64,000 bases of DNA from Arcticibacter sp045629565 (GCF_045629565.1 NZ_JAZQRL010000129.1:4906-68905), one strand, 5' to 3'; shown: positions 16,776-25,304, numbered from the stretch's first letter. The notes: a model not told the origin generated them from the letters alone. Numbers and translations: made by a program.

Positions 16776-17498
16776 ATGGTCAGGTGGCATATCGGTTGTT
16801 CCGGCTTTCACTACAAGCACTGGAAAAACCTGTTTTATCCGGAGGGACTTGCGCAGAACAAATGGTTTTCCTTCTATGCCGGGCACTTCAGTGCTTTGGA
16901 ACTAAACGCAACCTTTTACAGAACTCCCACGCTGAAATCATTGGCGAACTGGTATACTATCAGTCCGGATGGTTTCAACTTTGCCGTTAAAGCGCCCCGG
17001 ACGATTACCCATTACAGGAAGTTTAACGACGTTCAGGATATTATCACCCGTTTCTACGATCTTATACAAACAGGACTTCAGGAGAAACTGGCAGTGGTGC
17101 TGTTCCAGCTACACCCCCATTATGCTTATACGGAGGCTCATCTGGATGCCATGATGAACAGTTTGAGCCCTTCTTTTACAAATGTTGTCGAATTTCGCCA
17201 TCCCAGTTGGTGGAACGCAGACGTTTACCGCACGTTCGGTGAAAGAAATATAGTTTTTAGCGGCATAAGCCATCCTACTCTGCCGGACGATGTTATAAGC
17301 AATTCGCGGTCGCTCTATTACCGCTTCCATGGCGCGGCAAACCTTTACAGCTCTGAATATTCTACAGAGGAGCTTGCTGCTTTTGTGAGGTTAGTTGAAG
17401 AGAGGGATGTGTCGGACGCCTATATCTTCTTTAATAACGATATTGGCGGAGCAGCGGTGAGGAATGCGGCTGAACTTAGAAAGCTCATTTCCCTGTAA
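16776..17498 (+). CDS. DUF72 family protein
   Basis: 240 residues with the DUF72 hallmark opening WHIGCSGFHYKHWKNLFYPEGL and NWFSFYAGHFSALELNATFYRTP-like region (residues 4-52), then FNFAVKAPRTITH and a C-terminal YYRFHGAANLY. The fold is a TIM barrel; function is not established, although a nuclease or metabolic role has been suggested. Complete in length for the family. Confidence 0.92.
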   Translation: MVRWHIGCSGFHYKHWKNLFYPEGLAQNKWFSFYAGHFSALELNATFYRTPTLKSLANWYTISPDGFNFAVKAPRTITHYRKFNDVQDIITRFYDLIQTGLQEKLAVVLFQLHPHYAYTEAHLDAMMNSLSPSFTNVVEFRHPSWWNADVYRTFGERNIVFSGISHPTLPDDVISNSRSLYYRFHGAANLYSSEYSTEELAAFVRLVEERDVSDAYIFFNNDIGGAAVRNAAELRKLISL

Positions 17499-17560
17499 CA
17501 TTGTGAATGAACAGATTTAAGTACTTGATTAAGTGGAAAATTTAACTGACATTTGAAATA

Positions 17561-17713
17561 ATGGCAACGTTAATACGTACATACGGCAATTTAGAGAACT
17601 CTGTGGCACGACCGCAGGGTGTCAACGTTGTATGTGGGTATGCGGTATTCCAAAATTCCAAGGACTTTATTACTATAGCCCCGGCCATACTTGGTCTTGG
17701 GGCCAGCCAATAA
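17561..17713 (+). CDS. Possible 50-residue leader or small protein
   Basis: ATG 17561 to TAA 17713, 50 residues beginning MATLIRTYGNLENSVARPQG. No family is recognised. It stops 24 nt before a pair of alternative hairpins that precede the Rnk-like gene, which is the arrangement expected of a leader peptide, but no obvious regulatory codon run is present. Could also be an ordinary orphan protein or a chance frame. Confidence 0.35.
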   Translation: MATLIRTYGNLENSVARPQGVNVVCGYAVFQNSKDFITIAPAILGLGASQ

Positions 17714-17737
17714 GCAATCGTTTTTATTTCTTAGCTT

Positions 17738-17810
17738 TTACTGAATGGTTATTATCTTAATGACCATCAAATGCTTTTTAATTTTTTAAGAGCGCAGAAC
17801 CATTCAGTAA
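17738..17810 (+). promoter_or_regulatory. Leader with two mutually exclusive hairpins
   Basis: Long-range stem: ttactgaatggtt (17738-17750) pairs perfectly over 13 bp with aaccattcagtaa (17798-17810). Competing local stem: atggttatt (17745-17753) pairs with aatgaccat (17759-17767), 9 bp with one G-U and a 5-nt loop. Both use bases 17745-17750, so only one can form. It lies about 70 nt before the ATG of the Rnk-like gene. The rest of the gap (17499-17881) shows nothing else apart from the 50-codon frame. Confidence 0.5.
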
Positions 17811-17881
17811 GTCACCTAAGACATACGTACGATGCTGGAGGCTTCCCATCACAGACACATCAATAATCTAAATTATTTATT

Positions 17882-18304
17882 ATGAAGACAGAACAATTAA
17901 TTATCGTTAAAAAAGAATTAGAATTACTTAAAAAACATTTAGCACATAGCGACCTTTCTGAATTCAACCGGAACAAACTATTGGCTGAGCTGAAGTCGGC
18001 CAAAATAATGAAAGAGCAAGAGCTGCCCGATGACGTGGTATGTCTAGACTCCAAGATAGATATTCAGGAGATGACCAGCAAGCAGACATTTACTTTTCAT
18101 CTGGTGCTTCCGTCTGAAGCGAATATGAAACAGAAAAAAATCTCCGTGTTTGCTCCTATTGGAATTGCTTTATTAGGTTATCGCAAAGGCTCAATTGTTC
18201 AATGGGAAATGCCTAATGGGTTGAAGACTTTCGAAATTTTAAGGGTTGTTCAGCATGTTAGTCAGGAGACGTCTGATCTGGCGACAGATGGGATTTCGCA
18301 GTAA
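17882..18304 (+). CDS. Rnk / GreA-GreB C-terminal family transcription factor
   Basis: 140 residues: an N-terminal helix pair (about 1-45, with LIIVKKELELLKKHL) and a GreA/GreB C-terminal-type beta domain (about 60-135) with FAPIGIALLGYRKGSIVQW, the equivalent of SPLGxALLGxxxGD in Rnk and Gre factors. Rnk-type proteins bind the RNA polymerase secondary channel region without stimulating transcript cleavage. The N-terminal coiled coil lacks the acidic DxxE tip of GreA, so a Rnk-like role is more likely. Preceded by a structured leader. Confidence 0.85.
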   Translation: MKTEQLIIVKKELELLKKHLAHSDLSEFNRNKLLAELKSAKIMKEQELPDDVVCLDSKIDIQEMTSKQTFTFHLVLPSEANMKQKKISVFAPIGIALLGYRKGSIVQWEMPNGLKTFEILRVVQHVSQETSDLATDGISQ

Positions 18305-18449
18305 TAATTATGTTATAATCTTAAATAGTTAGGCGGAATTTTGTGATTTACAATTGTTCTCGTGATTTATTGCCATTTATTTAGTATCTATATATACATT
18401 TAGCAGAAAAAGTCCCGAAAATTGAGCTTTTTACTAGGGTATTCTGTAA

Positions 18450-18490
18450 AATCGGGCGTTTAAGTCAAGCTTTGGTAAAAGCGCCCGATT
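18450..18490 (+). promoter_or_regulatory. Inverted repeat in the leader of the serine dehydratase gene
   Basis: aatcgggcg (18450-18458) and cgcccgatt (18482-18490) form a perfect 9-bp stem with a 23-nt loop. It ends 23 nt before the sdaA ATG. No T-run follows, so it is better read as a leader structure or operator than a terminator. A loose Bacteroidota-type promoter (TTG at 18370 and TACATTTA at 18395) lies upstream. Confidence 0.45.
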
Positions 18491-18513
18491 AAATGTTAAC
18501 AGACTAAAACAAA

Positions 18514-19944
18514 ATGCAAGAAGAACAGATCTCGGTATTCGATATTTTTAAAATAGGCATTGGTCCTTCCAGTTCACATACATTAGGCCCCTGGAGGGCA
18601 GCACAAAAGTTCGTTCAAGCACTGGATAAACAGGGCTCGGTTGGAAGCATCAGTTCTCTCAAAGTAGTGTTGTATGGATCGCTTGCAAAAACGGGTAAAG
18701 GCCACGGCACTGACTTGGCTGTCCTTTTAGGCCTTAGCGGCTTTGACCCGGTAACTATTCCTACGCATAACATTACGGAAACTTTCGACATCATCAGGCA
18801 TTCATCTGTCATTCAATTAGATGGTAGATATTCTGTGCCGTTTAATTTTTCAGAGGATTTAGAATTCCGGATGTTTGAATCGCTTCCGGATCATCCTAAT
18901 GCGCTTACATTCACGGCGTTTACTACAGGAGGATTGGAAATTTCTGAAACGTATTTCTCCATTGGCGGAGGATTTATATACGGAAAAAGTGACGACCCGG
19001 CACAGACAAAAAGCAGAAGGGTGTTACTCGCCTATCCGATCGGATTTGCGAATGACCTCCTCGGATATGTTGAAGGAAGCGGAAAAGCCATTTCGCAAAT
19101 AGTACATGAAAATGAGCTTAGCTGGAGGAGTACTGCGGAGATCGGGCGGGAGCTTCAGGCTATCTGGCAGGTAATGAAGGACAGCGTTTTCAAGGGTTGT
19201 CATACAAGAGGTGTGCTTCCGGGCGGGCTTGAAGTAAAGAGACGGGCTGCCGAAATTAACCAGACTCTCTTGGGTAATGAACATTATGACGGTTACTCTC
19301 AATGGACGGAGCGCATAAAGACGAAAGACACTGGCTTTCAGTACACGCTTGATTGGGTGAGTTGCTTTGCGCTCGCTGTAAATGAGGAGAACGCCGCTTA
19401 TGGCCGTGTGGTCACCTCCCCTACAAACGGCGCCGCAGGGGTCATTCCCGCCGTATTGTTGTATTATTTGATTTTTTGCGACGGAAAGGAAACTGATGTG
19501 ATGCGTTTCTTGCTTACTGCCTCCGAAACGGGTTGTATTTTTAAAAAGAGTGCGACGATTTCGGCCGCAATGGGCGGATGCCAGGCAGAGATCGGTGTAT
19601 CGTCGGCTATGGCTGCCTCGGGTCTTACGGAGGTATTAGGCGGCACTCCACAGCAATGCCTCATGGCGGCGGAGATTGCTATGGAGCACCACCTGGGTAT
19701 GACATGCGACCCCGTAGGGGGATTAGTACAAATTCCTTGTATTGAAAGGAACACCATGGGAGCGATTAAGGCAATTACAGCGGCGCAGCTTGCCCTGCAC
19801 AGTGACCCTAAGGTAGCCAAGGTATCCCTTGACAATGTTGTAAAGACCATGTGGGAGACCGCGCAGGACATGCATTCCCGTTATAAAGAGACTTCGGAGG
19901 GAGGATTGGCCATCAATATCCCGATTAGTCTCAGTGATTGTTAA
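18514..19944 (+). CDS. sdaA: L-serine ammonia-lyase (L-serine dehydratase), iron-sulfur type
   Basis: 476 residues, the fused single-chain form. N-terminal beta (ACT-like) domain begins SVFDIFKIGIGPSSSHTLGPWRAA, the serine binding GPSSSHT motif, and the alpha domain from about residue 200 contains the cysteine motifs that hold the [4Fe-4S] cluster, including ETGCIFKKSATISAAMGGCQAE and MTCDPVGGLVQIPCIERN. The enzyme converts L-serine to pyruvate and ammonia in the cytoplasm. It is monocistronic and convergent with the SDR gene at 19956 (11-bp gap). Complete; no missing motif seen. Confidence 0.96.
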   Translation: MQEEQISVFDIFKIGIGPSSSHTLGPWRAAQKFVQALDKQGSVGSISSLKVVLYGSLAKTGKGHGTDLAVLLGLSGFDPVTIPTHNITETFDIIRHSSVIQLDGRYSVPFNFSEDLEFRMFESLPDHPNALTFTAFTTGGLEISETYFSIGGGFIYGKSDDPAQTKSRRVLLAYPIGFANDLLGYVEGSGKAISQIVHENELSWRSTAEIGRELQAIWQVMKDSVFKGCHTRGVLPGGLEVKRRAAEINQTLLGNEHYDGYSQWTERIKTKDTGFQYTLDWVSCFALAVNEENAAYGRVVTSPTNGAAGVIPAVLLYYLIFCDGKETDVMRFLLTASETGCIFKKSATISAAMGGCQAEIGVSSAMAASGLTEVLGGTPQQCLMAAEIAMEHHLGMTCDPVGGLVQIPCIERNTMGAIKAITAAQLALHSDPKVAKVSLDNVVKTMWETAQDMHSRYKETSEGGLAINIPISLSDC

Positions 19945-19955
19945 ACCCCCATCCC

Positions 19956-20855
19956 TTAAATAGTGATACGACCACCAGTTACAGGAATTGTAGCTCCAGC
20001 GATGTAACTGGCTTCATGTGAGGCAAGAAACACATAGGCGGGAGCGATTTCAACAGGCTGTCCCGGACGTCCCATCGGCGTGTCGGATCCAAAATTTTCA
20101 GGGTCTGGCATTGTAGAGGGAATCAGCGGTGTCCATACCGGTCCCGGAGCGACTGCATTTACCCGTATACCTTTATTGTTTTCAAGCAAAATCTGGCTCA
20201 GATTTGCTGTGAAATTTTGAATCGCACCTTTGGTCGCAGCATAAGGAAGCAGCTTCAGGCTTGGTGAGTATGCATTAACTGAGGTGGTATTGATGATACT
20301 GCTACCGGGCTGCATATGTGGTTCCGCAGCCTTACATAAGTAGAACATCGCCGTGATATTGGTATCAAACGTTCGTGCCCACTCATCGGAAGGAACCTCG
20401 TGCAAGTCCTCATGGGCCATCTGATAAGCAGCGTTATTAACCAGAATATCTATTCTTCCGAATTCTTTAACGGTCTTATCGATGATTTCTTTACAATGCG
20501 ACTCCTGGCGTATATCTCCTTTCACGAGCAGTGCCTTTCTTCCGGCGTTTCTCACGTATTCGGCCGTTTCTTCAGCGTCTTTGTCTTCTACATCAGCAAG
20601 ATAGCTGATGCAAACATCAGCACCTTCTCTGGCGAAGGCAATGGCAACGGCACGGCCTATACCTGAATCTCCCCCGGTTATGATGGCTTTCATACCTTCC
20701 AGCTTACCTGTGCCTACATACGACTCTTCCCCGTGGTCTGCCTTCGGCTGCATCTGGTCTTCTGTGCCAGGTACTTCTTGTTCTTGCTTAGGGAATGGTG
20801 GTTTCGGATACCGATCGTGCGGATTTGGATTTAACTGTTCATTTTTCATAGACAT
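19956..20855 (-). CDS. SDR family oxidoreductase, general stress protein 39-like
   Basis: 299 residues. A hydrophilic Pro-rich N-terminal tail (residues 1-45, PNPHDRYPKPPFPKQEQEVPGTEDQ) precedes the Rossmann domain with TGGDSGIGRAVA, NNAA, catalytic Ser in NTTSVNAYSP and YAATK. The N-terminal tail and GRPGQPVEIAPAYVFLAS signature match the stress-induced YdaD/YhdG (GSP39) group, which use NAD(P) and act on sugars or small aldehydes in vitro. It lies head to head with the DUF4142 gene, a common stress setting. Confidence 0.9.
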   Translation of the reverse strand: MSMKNEQLNPNPHDRYPKPPFPKQEQEVPGTEDQMQPKADHGEESYVGTGKLEGMKAIITGGDSGIGRAVAIAFAREGADVCISYLADVEDKDAEETAEYVRNAGRKALLVKGDIRQESHCKEIIDKTVKEFGRIDILVNNAAYQMAHEDLHEVPSDEWARTFDTNITAMFYLCKAAEPHMQPGSSIINTTSVNAYSPSLKLLPYAATKGAIQNFTANLSQILLENNKGIRVNAVAPGPVWTPLIPSTMPDPENFGSDTPMGRPGQPVEIAPAYVFLASHEASYIAGATIPVTGGRITI

Positions 20856-20968
20856 GATGTATTTAGTTAGATAGGTTTAAAAAGACGAACAATGCGGATA
20901 GCTGATGGTTTTCTGAATTTTGCAAACATTTTGAATTGGCACAGGTTAACATGACAAACGATTAACCT

Positions 20969-21592
20969 ATGAAGAACACAACATTATTAATGATGTCGCT
21001 TGGCGCTCTACTTGCGTTTCAGGCTTGTACAGACAGTAAAAACAACAACGGACGAAATACGGAAACAGACAGTACCGCCTATCTGGAAGATATTTCAGCA
21101 GATGAGGATACTACGCAGGCAGGTGCCTCCACCTTTTTTATGAAGGCGGCCGATGCGGGCATGGCAGAGGTTGAGTTCGGGAAATTGGCTCAGAAAGCAG
21201 CTAAAAATCAGGACGTCAAAGATTTTGCTGCCCAGATGGTGAAAGACCATACGAAAGCGAATGATGAGTTAAAGGCTCTGGCAACATCCAAAAACGTTCA
21301 ATTGTCACCGGTTATAAGCAATGTATTTCAAGGGCAGCTGACTGACTTGAGCTCTAAGACAGGCGAGGAATTTGACAAACTATATATGGACCTTATGATG
21401 GTGCATCACATGGATGCTATCAAGTTGTTCGAAGAAACCAGTAAGAACGAGACAGACCCTGAAGTCAAAGCTTTTGCCGCCAAAACTCTGCCGGTATTGA
21501 AGGCCCATCACCAAAAGGCAGAGCCGTTGATGAAGAAATACAAGCAGGAACAGACGATGGGAAATCCTTCAAGAGTAAATACAACTAACTAG
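20969..21592 (+). CDS. DUF4142 lipoprotein
   Basis: 207 residues with a lipoprotein signal (LLAFQAC, Cys20). Residues about 45-195 form a helical DUF4142 domain with FFMKAADAGMAEVEFGKLAQ and DFAAQMVKDHTKANDEL, and a HHMDAIKLFEE metal-like His pair, typical of ferritin-like four-helix bundles. Periplasmic or outer membrane inner-leaflet location is inferred. First gene of a likely stress operon with the next two genes (7 and 9-bp gaps). Confidence 0.9.
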   Translation: MKNTTLLMMSLGALLAFQACTDSKNNNGRNTETDSTAYLEDISADEDTTQAGASTFFMKAADAGMAEVEFGKLAQKAAKNQDVKDFAAQMVKDHTKANDELKALATSKNVQLSPVISNVFQGQLTDLSSKTGEEFDKLYMDLMMVHHMDAIKLFEETSKNETDPEVKAFAAKTLPVLKAHHQKAEPLMKKYKQEQTMGNPSRVNTTN

Positions 21593-21599
21593 AAACGCT

Positions 21600-21698
21600 A
21601 TGGCTCAACTCGATGTTCAACCGAAGAAAAAAAATCCATGGTGGATTTGGCTCGCAATTATTTTGCTAATAGTGGCCTTATTACTTTACCTTTTTTAA
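21600..21698 (+). CDS. Small single-pass membrane protein (32 aa)
   Basis: ATG 21600 to TAA 21698: a short basic N-terminus (MAQLDVQPKKKN) followed by PWWIWLAIILLIVALLLYLF. It has positive-inside charges and one membrane helix. It sits 7 bp after the DUF4142 gene and 9 bp before the PRC-barrel gene, which supports it being a real member of the operon. Not recognised as a family. Confidence 0.6.
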   Translation: MAQLDVQPKKKNPWWIWLAIILLIVALLLYLF

Positions 21699-21707
21699 AG
21701 AATCGCA

Positions 21708-22637
21708 ATGGAAGCACATGATGAGAATGTAAAAAGCAACCACCTCCAGGAATTGGGTGGAAGTGATTTTGAAATAGCTGATGGTCAGCCTAATATTAAA
21801 GGTTGGGAAGTTCTTGGTCCCGGCGGTCAAGACCTGGGCGAGGTAGCTGAGCTGTTATTTGATGAAGGTTCACGTAAAGTTCGCTATCTGGTTCTGGATC
21901 TGGCAGAGAACGAATGGAATCTCGAAGAACGCGAAGTTCTTGTTCCAATAGGTCTCGCTGAGATCGACGTTGAGCGAGATGAAGTGATATTACCTTTAGT
22001 GACGCCCGAACAGCTCGCAGCTTTGCCTGATTATAGCAAGAATGATCTATCGTTAGAAACGGAAATAATTATCAGAAGTGTTTTTATGAACGCTGATCCG
22101 GTCAGTTCAGCCTCTTTTCAGGACAACTTTTACGTTCATGAACACTTTGATGAAGAAAGGCTTTACAGCCGCCGTAAAGCGGCACCAGTCAAAACCCCTC
22201 ATACCGTTATTGGTGTGTTTGAAAATGGGTTCACTGCGCAGACAGCAATCCAGAAACTAAAAAATAGTGGTTTTCTTGATGAGAATATAGACGTATCTGT
22301 CCGAGGGACCCACCATAGCGAGTCTGAGTACTTAAACAGGCTGAGTGGCTTTTTCGGAACATTATTCGATGATCATGATGAGGCTGCCCACTTTTCCAAA
22401 CTTGCGGCTGAGGGTTCCGTGGTGACTGTACATACTCAGTCTATTGCAGAATCAGAGGTCGCCATGCGTGTGCTGGAAGATTACGGAGCAGAGGTTAAAG
22501 ATGATCCTGAAATTACTGCGGGAACTACTATAAATCCGGAACCGGAAGAAGGAAGTGAAACGTTCAGAAAGCAAATCCGTACGCGAATTATTGAACGTCA
22601 GGTCGAGAACAGTAAGAGGCTTCGGACAGGGATCTGA
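21708..22637 (+). CDS. PRC-barrel domain protein with GSP17M-like domain
   Basis: 309 residues. Residues about 25-110 form a PRC-barrel (IKGWEVLGPGGQDLGEVAELLFDEGSRKVRYLVLDL, then REVLVPIGLAEID), a small domain that often mediates binding to other proteins or RNA. Residues about 165-265 form a YflT/general stress protein 17M-like domain (TVIGVFENGFTAQTAIQKLKNSGF). This pairing is frequent in stress-response proteins. The C-terminal tail is acidic then basic and likely disordered. Confidence 0.85.
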   Translation: MEAHDENVKSNHLQELGGSDFEIADGQPNIKGWEVLGPGGQDLGEVAELLFDEGSRKVRYLVLDLAENEWNLEEREVLVPIGLAEIDVERDEVILPLVTPEQLAALPDYSKNDLSLETEIIIRSVFMNADPVSSASFQDNFYVHEHFDEERLYSRRKAAPVKTPHTVIGVFENGFTAQTAIQKLKNSGFLDENIDVSVRGTHHSESEYLNRLSGFFGTLFDDHDEAAHFSKLAAEGSVVTVHTQSIAESEVAMRVLEDYGAEVKDDPEITAGTTINPEPEEGSETFRKQIRTRIIERQVENSKRLRTGI

Positions 22638-22669
22638 TAGCTAAGTTAAAATTACTAACTTTGTTAGTA

Positions 22670-23872
22670 ATGAAACGCTCAGGAACTGCAGACCTACCCT
22701 TACACTACGGAAAAGTACCGATATGGCTCGCGGAGCGCATGTCTACCCTCGGCCTTGCCATTATCGAAGCTATTGTGCTGGATTATGGCAAGGCCGAAGT
22801 TTTGCGGCGTCTGAGTGACCCCTTCTGGTTTCAAAGCATGGGCGCGGTGATGGGTATGGACTGGCATTCCTCGGGGATAACCACCTCCGTTATGGGGGCG
22901 TTAAAGCGTTCAGTAAATTCACGATCAAGAGATCTTGGCTTGTATATATGTGGCGGGAAAGGTAAAGCTTCGCTGATGGCACCTTCAGAATTGCTTGGCG
23001 TGGCAGAACGAACCGGACTTAACGGGGATCAGCTGGTAAGGAGTAGCAAGTTAAGTGCAAAGGTCGATAACACGGCCGTTCATGATGGTTTTCAGTTATA
23101 TATGCATTCTTTCATCGTAAGCAGTGATGGTGACTGGACGGTGGTCCAACAGGGAATGAGACAGGGAAGCTCGACTGCCCGGCGTTATCACTGGCATTCC
23201 TCCGGTTTACAATCTTTTGTTGAAGATCCGCACACATCTGTTTATGGTGAAGCTGTCGGTTCAATAATTAATCTCGCTGACAAACGAGCTTCAGGGGCAA
23301 GATCGAGCATCATGGACATGAGCACGGAGCCGCCTGAGCGAATGATCAGGGAAATCAAAAAACTCGTGATGCCTTCGCACCATGATGTCCGATCAAAAGA
23401 TATCGACATCAAAAGATTAGGTGCTATGCTCTGGGTTGCTCATCAACAAGGGCCGAAGGATTTTGAAGATTTGCTGTTGCTGACTGGTATGGGACCACGG
23501 ACTTTGCAGTCGCTTGCACTGGTAAGTGAAGTTATCTACGGCACTCCAACACGTTTTAGTGATCCAGCACGGTTCTCAATGGCTCATGGAGGAAAAGACG
23601 GGCATCCTTTTCCGGTTCCAGTGAAGGTCTATGACGATACCATCCAGGTGCTAAGAAAAGCTGTAGATGGTGCTAAGTTAGGACAATCGGAGAAGATGGA
23701 CGCTGTGAGGCGACTTTCCAGGATGTCAGAAGCAGCAGAGAAAGGATTTACTCCCCGGAGCAACCTGGAGGCTTTACTGGAAAAAGAACGAAAAGATTCC
23801 TGGAAGTATGGGGGGCGGACCGTTTTCGGGAAGGCCGGTCGCTCGGCCGGCGATCAGCTTAAACTTTTTTGA
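22670..23872 (+). CDS. DUF763 family protein
   Basis: 400 residues from ATG 22670 (TTG 22661 is possible). The whole length fits DUF763: opening MKRSGTADLPLHYGKVPIWLAERM, a repeated WHSSGI/WHSSGL motif, FMHGGKDGHPFPVP-like segment (MAHGGKDGHPFPVPV) and a helix-hairpin-helix-like LLTGMGPRTLQSLALV near residue 285. The HhH suggests DNA contact. No function is proven. The family is best known from archaea and thermophiles, so its presence here is notable but not unique. Codon use looks like its neighbours, so no sign of recent transfer. Confidence 0.88.
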   Translation: MKRSGTADLPLHYGKVPIWLAERMSTLGLAIIEAIVLDYGKAEVLRRLSDPFWFQSMGAVMGMDWHSSGITTSVMGALKRSVNSRSRDLGLYICGGKGKASLMAPSELLGVAERTGLNGDQLVRSSKLSAKVDNTAVHDGFQLYMHSFIVSSDGDWTVVQQGMRQGSSTARRYHWHSSGLQSFVEDPHTSVYGEAVGSIINLADKRASGARSSIMDMSTEPPERMIREIKKLVMPSHHDVRSKDIDIKRLGAMLWVAHQQGPKDFEDLLLLTGMGPRTLQSLALVSEVIYGTPTRFSDPARFSMAHGGKDGHPFPVPVKVYDDTIQVLRKAVDGAKLGQSEKMDAVRRLSRMSEAAEKGFTPRSNLEALLEKERKDSWKYGGRTVFGKAGRSAGDQLKLF

Positions 23873-23935
23873 TATCGTCTCTATCTTCCTTATACTTCTA
23901 TCACACAATAATAAGTTTTCAGTTGTTTAAGATTT

Positions 23936-24133
23936 ATGAAACCAACTACAGATGAGATTCGGAAAGCCGCTGAACAGGCAATACCTGACCTGGAGATAAA
24001 AAATATGCCTGTCGAAGACGAGCTGCATGTGCCGATAACGATGAACGGTTACTTTTATCTCGTGGTCTTTTGCAAGGATAGGGCAGCCGAAAGAACCACT
24101 AACTGGATATTTGACAGCATTATAGAGAGGTAA
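23936..24133 (+). CDS. Small hypothetical protein (65 aa)
   Basis: 65 residues, soluble, beginning MKPTTDEIRKAAEQAIPDL. Looks like a short helix-strand-helix protein (YFYLVVFCKDRAAERTTNWIFDSIIER). Not recognised. A 63-bp gap separates it from the DUF763 gene on the same strand, so cotranscription is possible. Confidence 0.6.
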   Translation: MKPTTDEIRKAAEQAIPDLEIKNMPVEDELHVPITMNGYFYLVVFCKDRAAERTTNWIFDSIIER

Positions 24134-24256
24134 GAAACGCCATGCTTCCAGCAGGAGTCCTTAAAGCGTATAATTTCATTTACAAATAGGTATTTTTCTT
24201 GCCAACATTCTGGTTTCTGAAATTGTTATATGATTAACATTACAACCAACCAGAAG

Positions 24257-25087
24257 ATGAAAAAGATACTTGCCATCAATCCGATAGACACCCCGGATGA
24301 AGATATTTCCCAAAGTGCCATATGTATAGCCAAAAGCTTAAAAGCCGAAACGTTCCTCTGGATGAAAGTGGATGCGGGTTTCGTACAGAATAAAAAGAAA
24401 GAGGTTGTCCATGCAGGAGATGTAGACACTGTTATTGACGAAGTGCCTCTGGACGAATTTGATGGCGTTCGCGAAAGGGGCCAGGCTGACAAACCCAAAG
24501 TTGAGGGTAGCGTTTCACACCTTCTGGAAATTAAATATTCAAATGATCTGCTTTCTGATATCGTAAGAAAAGAGCAGATAGAGCTTGTTGTAATATCTTC
24601 GGGTGCGAAGAACTCCGTTCCTGACGTTCCCGAGAGCGAAGTATATGACATTCTTGAAAAGGCTAAATGTCCCGTTCTGATTATTCCCAAGAACCATGTA
24701 ATCAAGAATATTGACAATATTGCCTATGTAACTGACCTCAGATATTGTGATATGTCTGTTATCCGTCCCCTGGTTAAATTGGCCGGAGCGTTCAGATCAG
24801 GTATCCAACTTGTTCATCTGACAGCAGACGGCTTACCTGAAATGGCCGAATGCTACATGCGCGATTATTTTAAGCATGAGTTATCCAGGCTGATGAATTA
24901 TCCAAAGGTGCGGTATGTAAATCTTAAGCATAAAAATAAGGCAGAGGAACTGAACCAGAAGATGTCTGAAATCAAAGCTGACATCATGGTACTCCAATGG
25001 AAGCGCCATGGAATGTTTAACAAGCTGTTTAAAGCCAGTTCTTCGGTTTATGATTTCTCCCGGATACCACTTATCTTATTTCCTTAA
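24257..25087 (+). CDS. Universal stress protein family, tandem USP domains
   Basis: 276 residues from ATG 24257 (ATG 24230 would add nine). Opens MKKILAINPIDTPDEDISQSAICIAKSL as in USP domains; the first domain runs to about 155 and ends PVLIIPKNHVIKN, and a second, shorter one follows (IAYVTDLRYCDMSVIRPLVKLA ... ADIMVLQWKRHGMFNKLF). Typical two-domain length is 270-290. A G-x2-G-x9-G(S/T) ATP motif is not clear, so it may not bind ATP. Followed by a large hairpin. Confidence 0.85.
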   Translation: MKKILAINPIDTPDEDISQSAICIAKSLKAETFLWMKVDAGFVQNKKKEVVHAGDVDTVIDEVPLDEFDGVRERGQADKPKVEGSVSHLLEIKYSNDLLSDIVRKEQIELVVISSGAKNSVPDVPESEVYDILEKAKCPVLIIPKNHVIKNIDNIAYVTDLRYCDMSVIRPLVKLAGAFRSGIQLVHLTADGLPEMAECYMRDYFKHELSRLMNYPKVRYVNLKHKNKAEELNQKMSEIKADIMVLQWKRHGMFNKLFKASSSVYDFSRIPLILFP

Positions 25088-25093
25088 TTAGCG

Positions 25094-25144
25094 TTTTGCC
25101 GCAAGATTATGTGTATGTGGAACATACGCGTTTTCGCGGCAAAA
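25094..25144 (+). terminator. Two-part hairpin after the USP gene
   Basis: Outer stem ttttgccgc (25094-25102) / gcggcaaaa (25136-25144) encloses an inner stem gtatgt (25113-25118) / acatac (25122-25127). It begins 7 nt after the USP stop. The A/T ends resemble an intrinsic terminator that could also work on the other strand. Confidence 0.6.
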
Positions 25145-25304
25145 ATACCTGATCTTATCACTCATCAGGTGGTTGAACTGGCCTGTGGTTCCTTACAACC
25201 TCGTTTTCCACATCGCAGTATGGTCAACGAAAATGTTGTTCTAAACAAAAGAAGCGTTCGTTTGTCAATACTTTATCTACCTATTGAAAAACATTTATTT
25301 ATTA

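Noticed and set aside
17501..18513. Search for a known riboswitch (glycine, SAM, cobalamin) near the Rnk-like and serine dehydratase genes
   Set aside because: None of the conserved core motifs of those classes were found; only the hairpins described are present.
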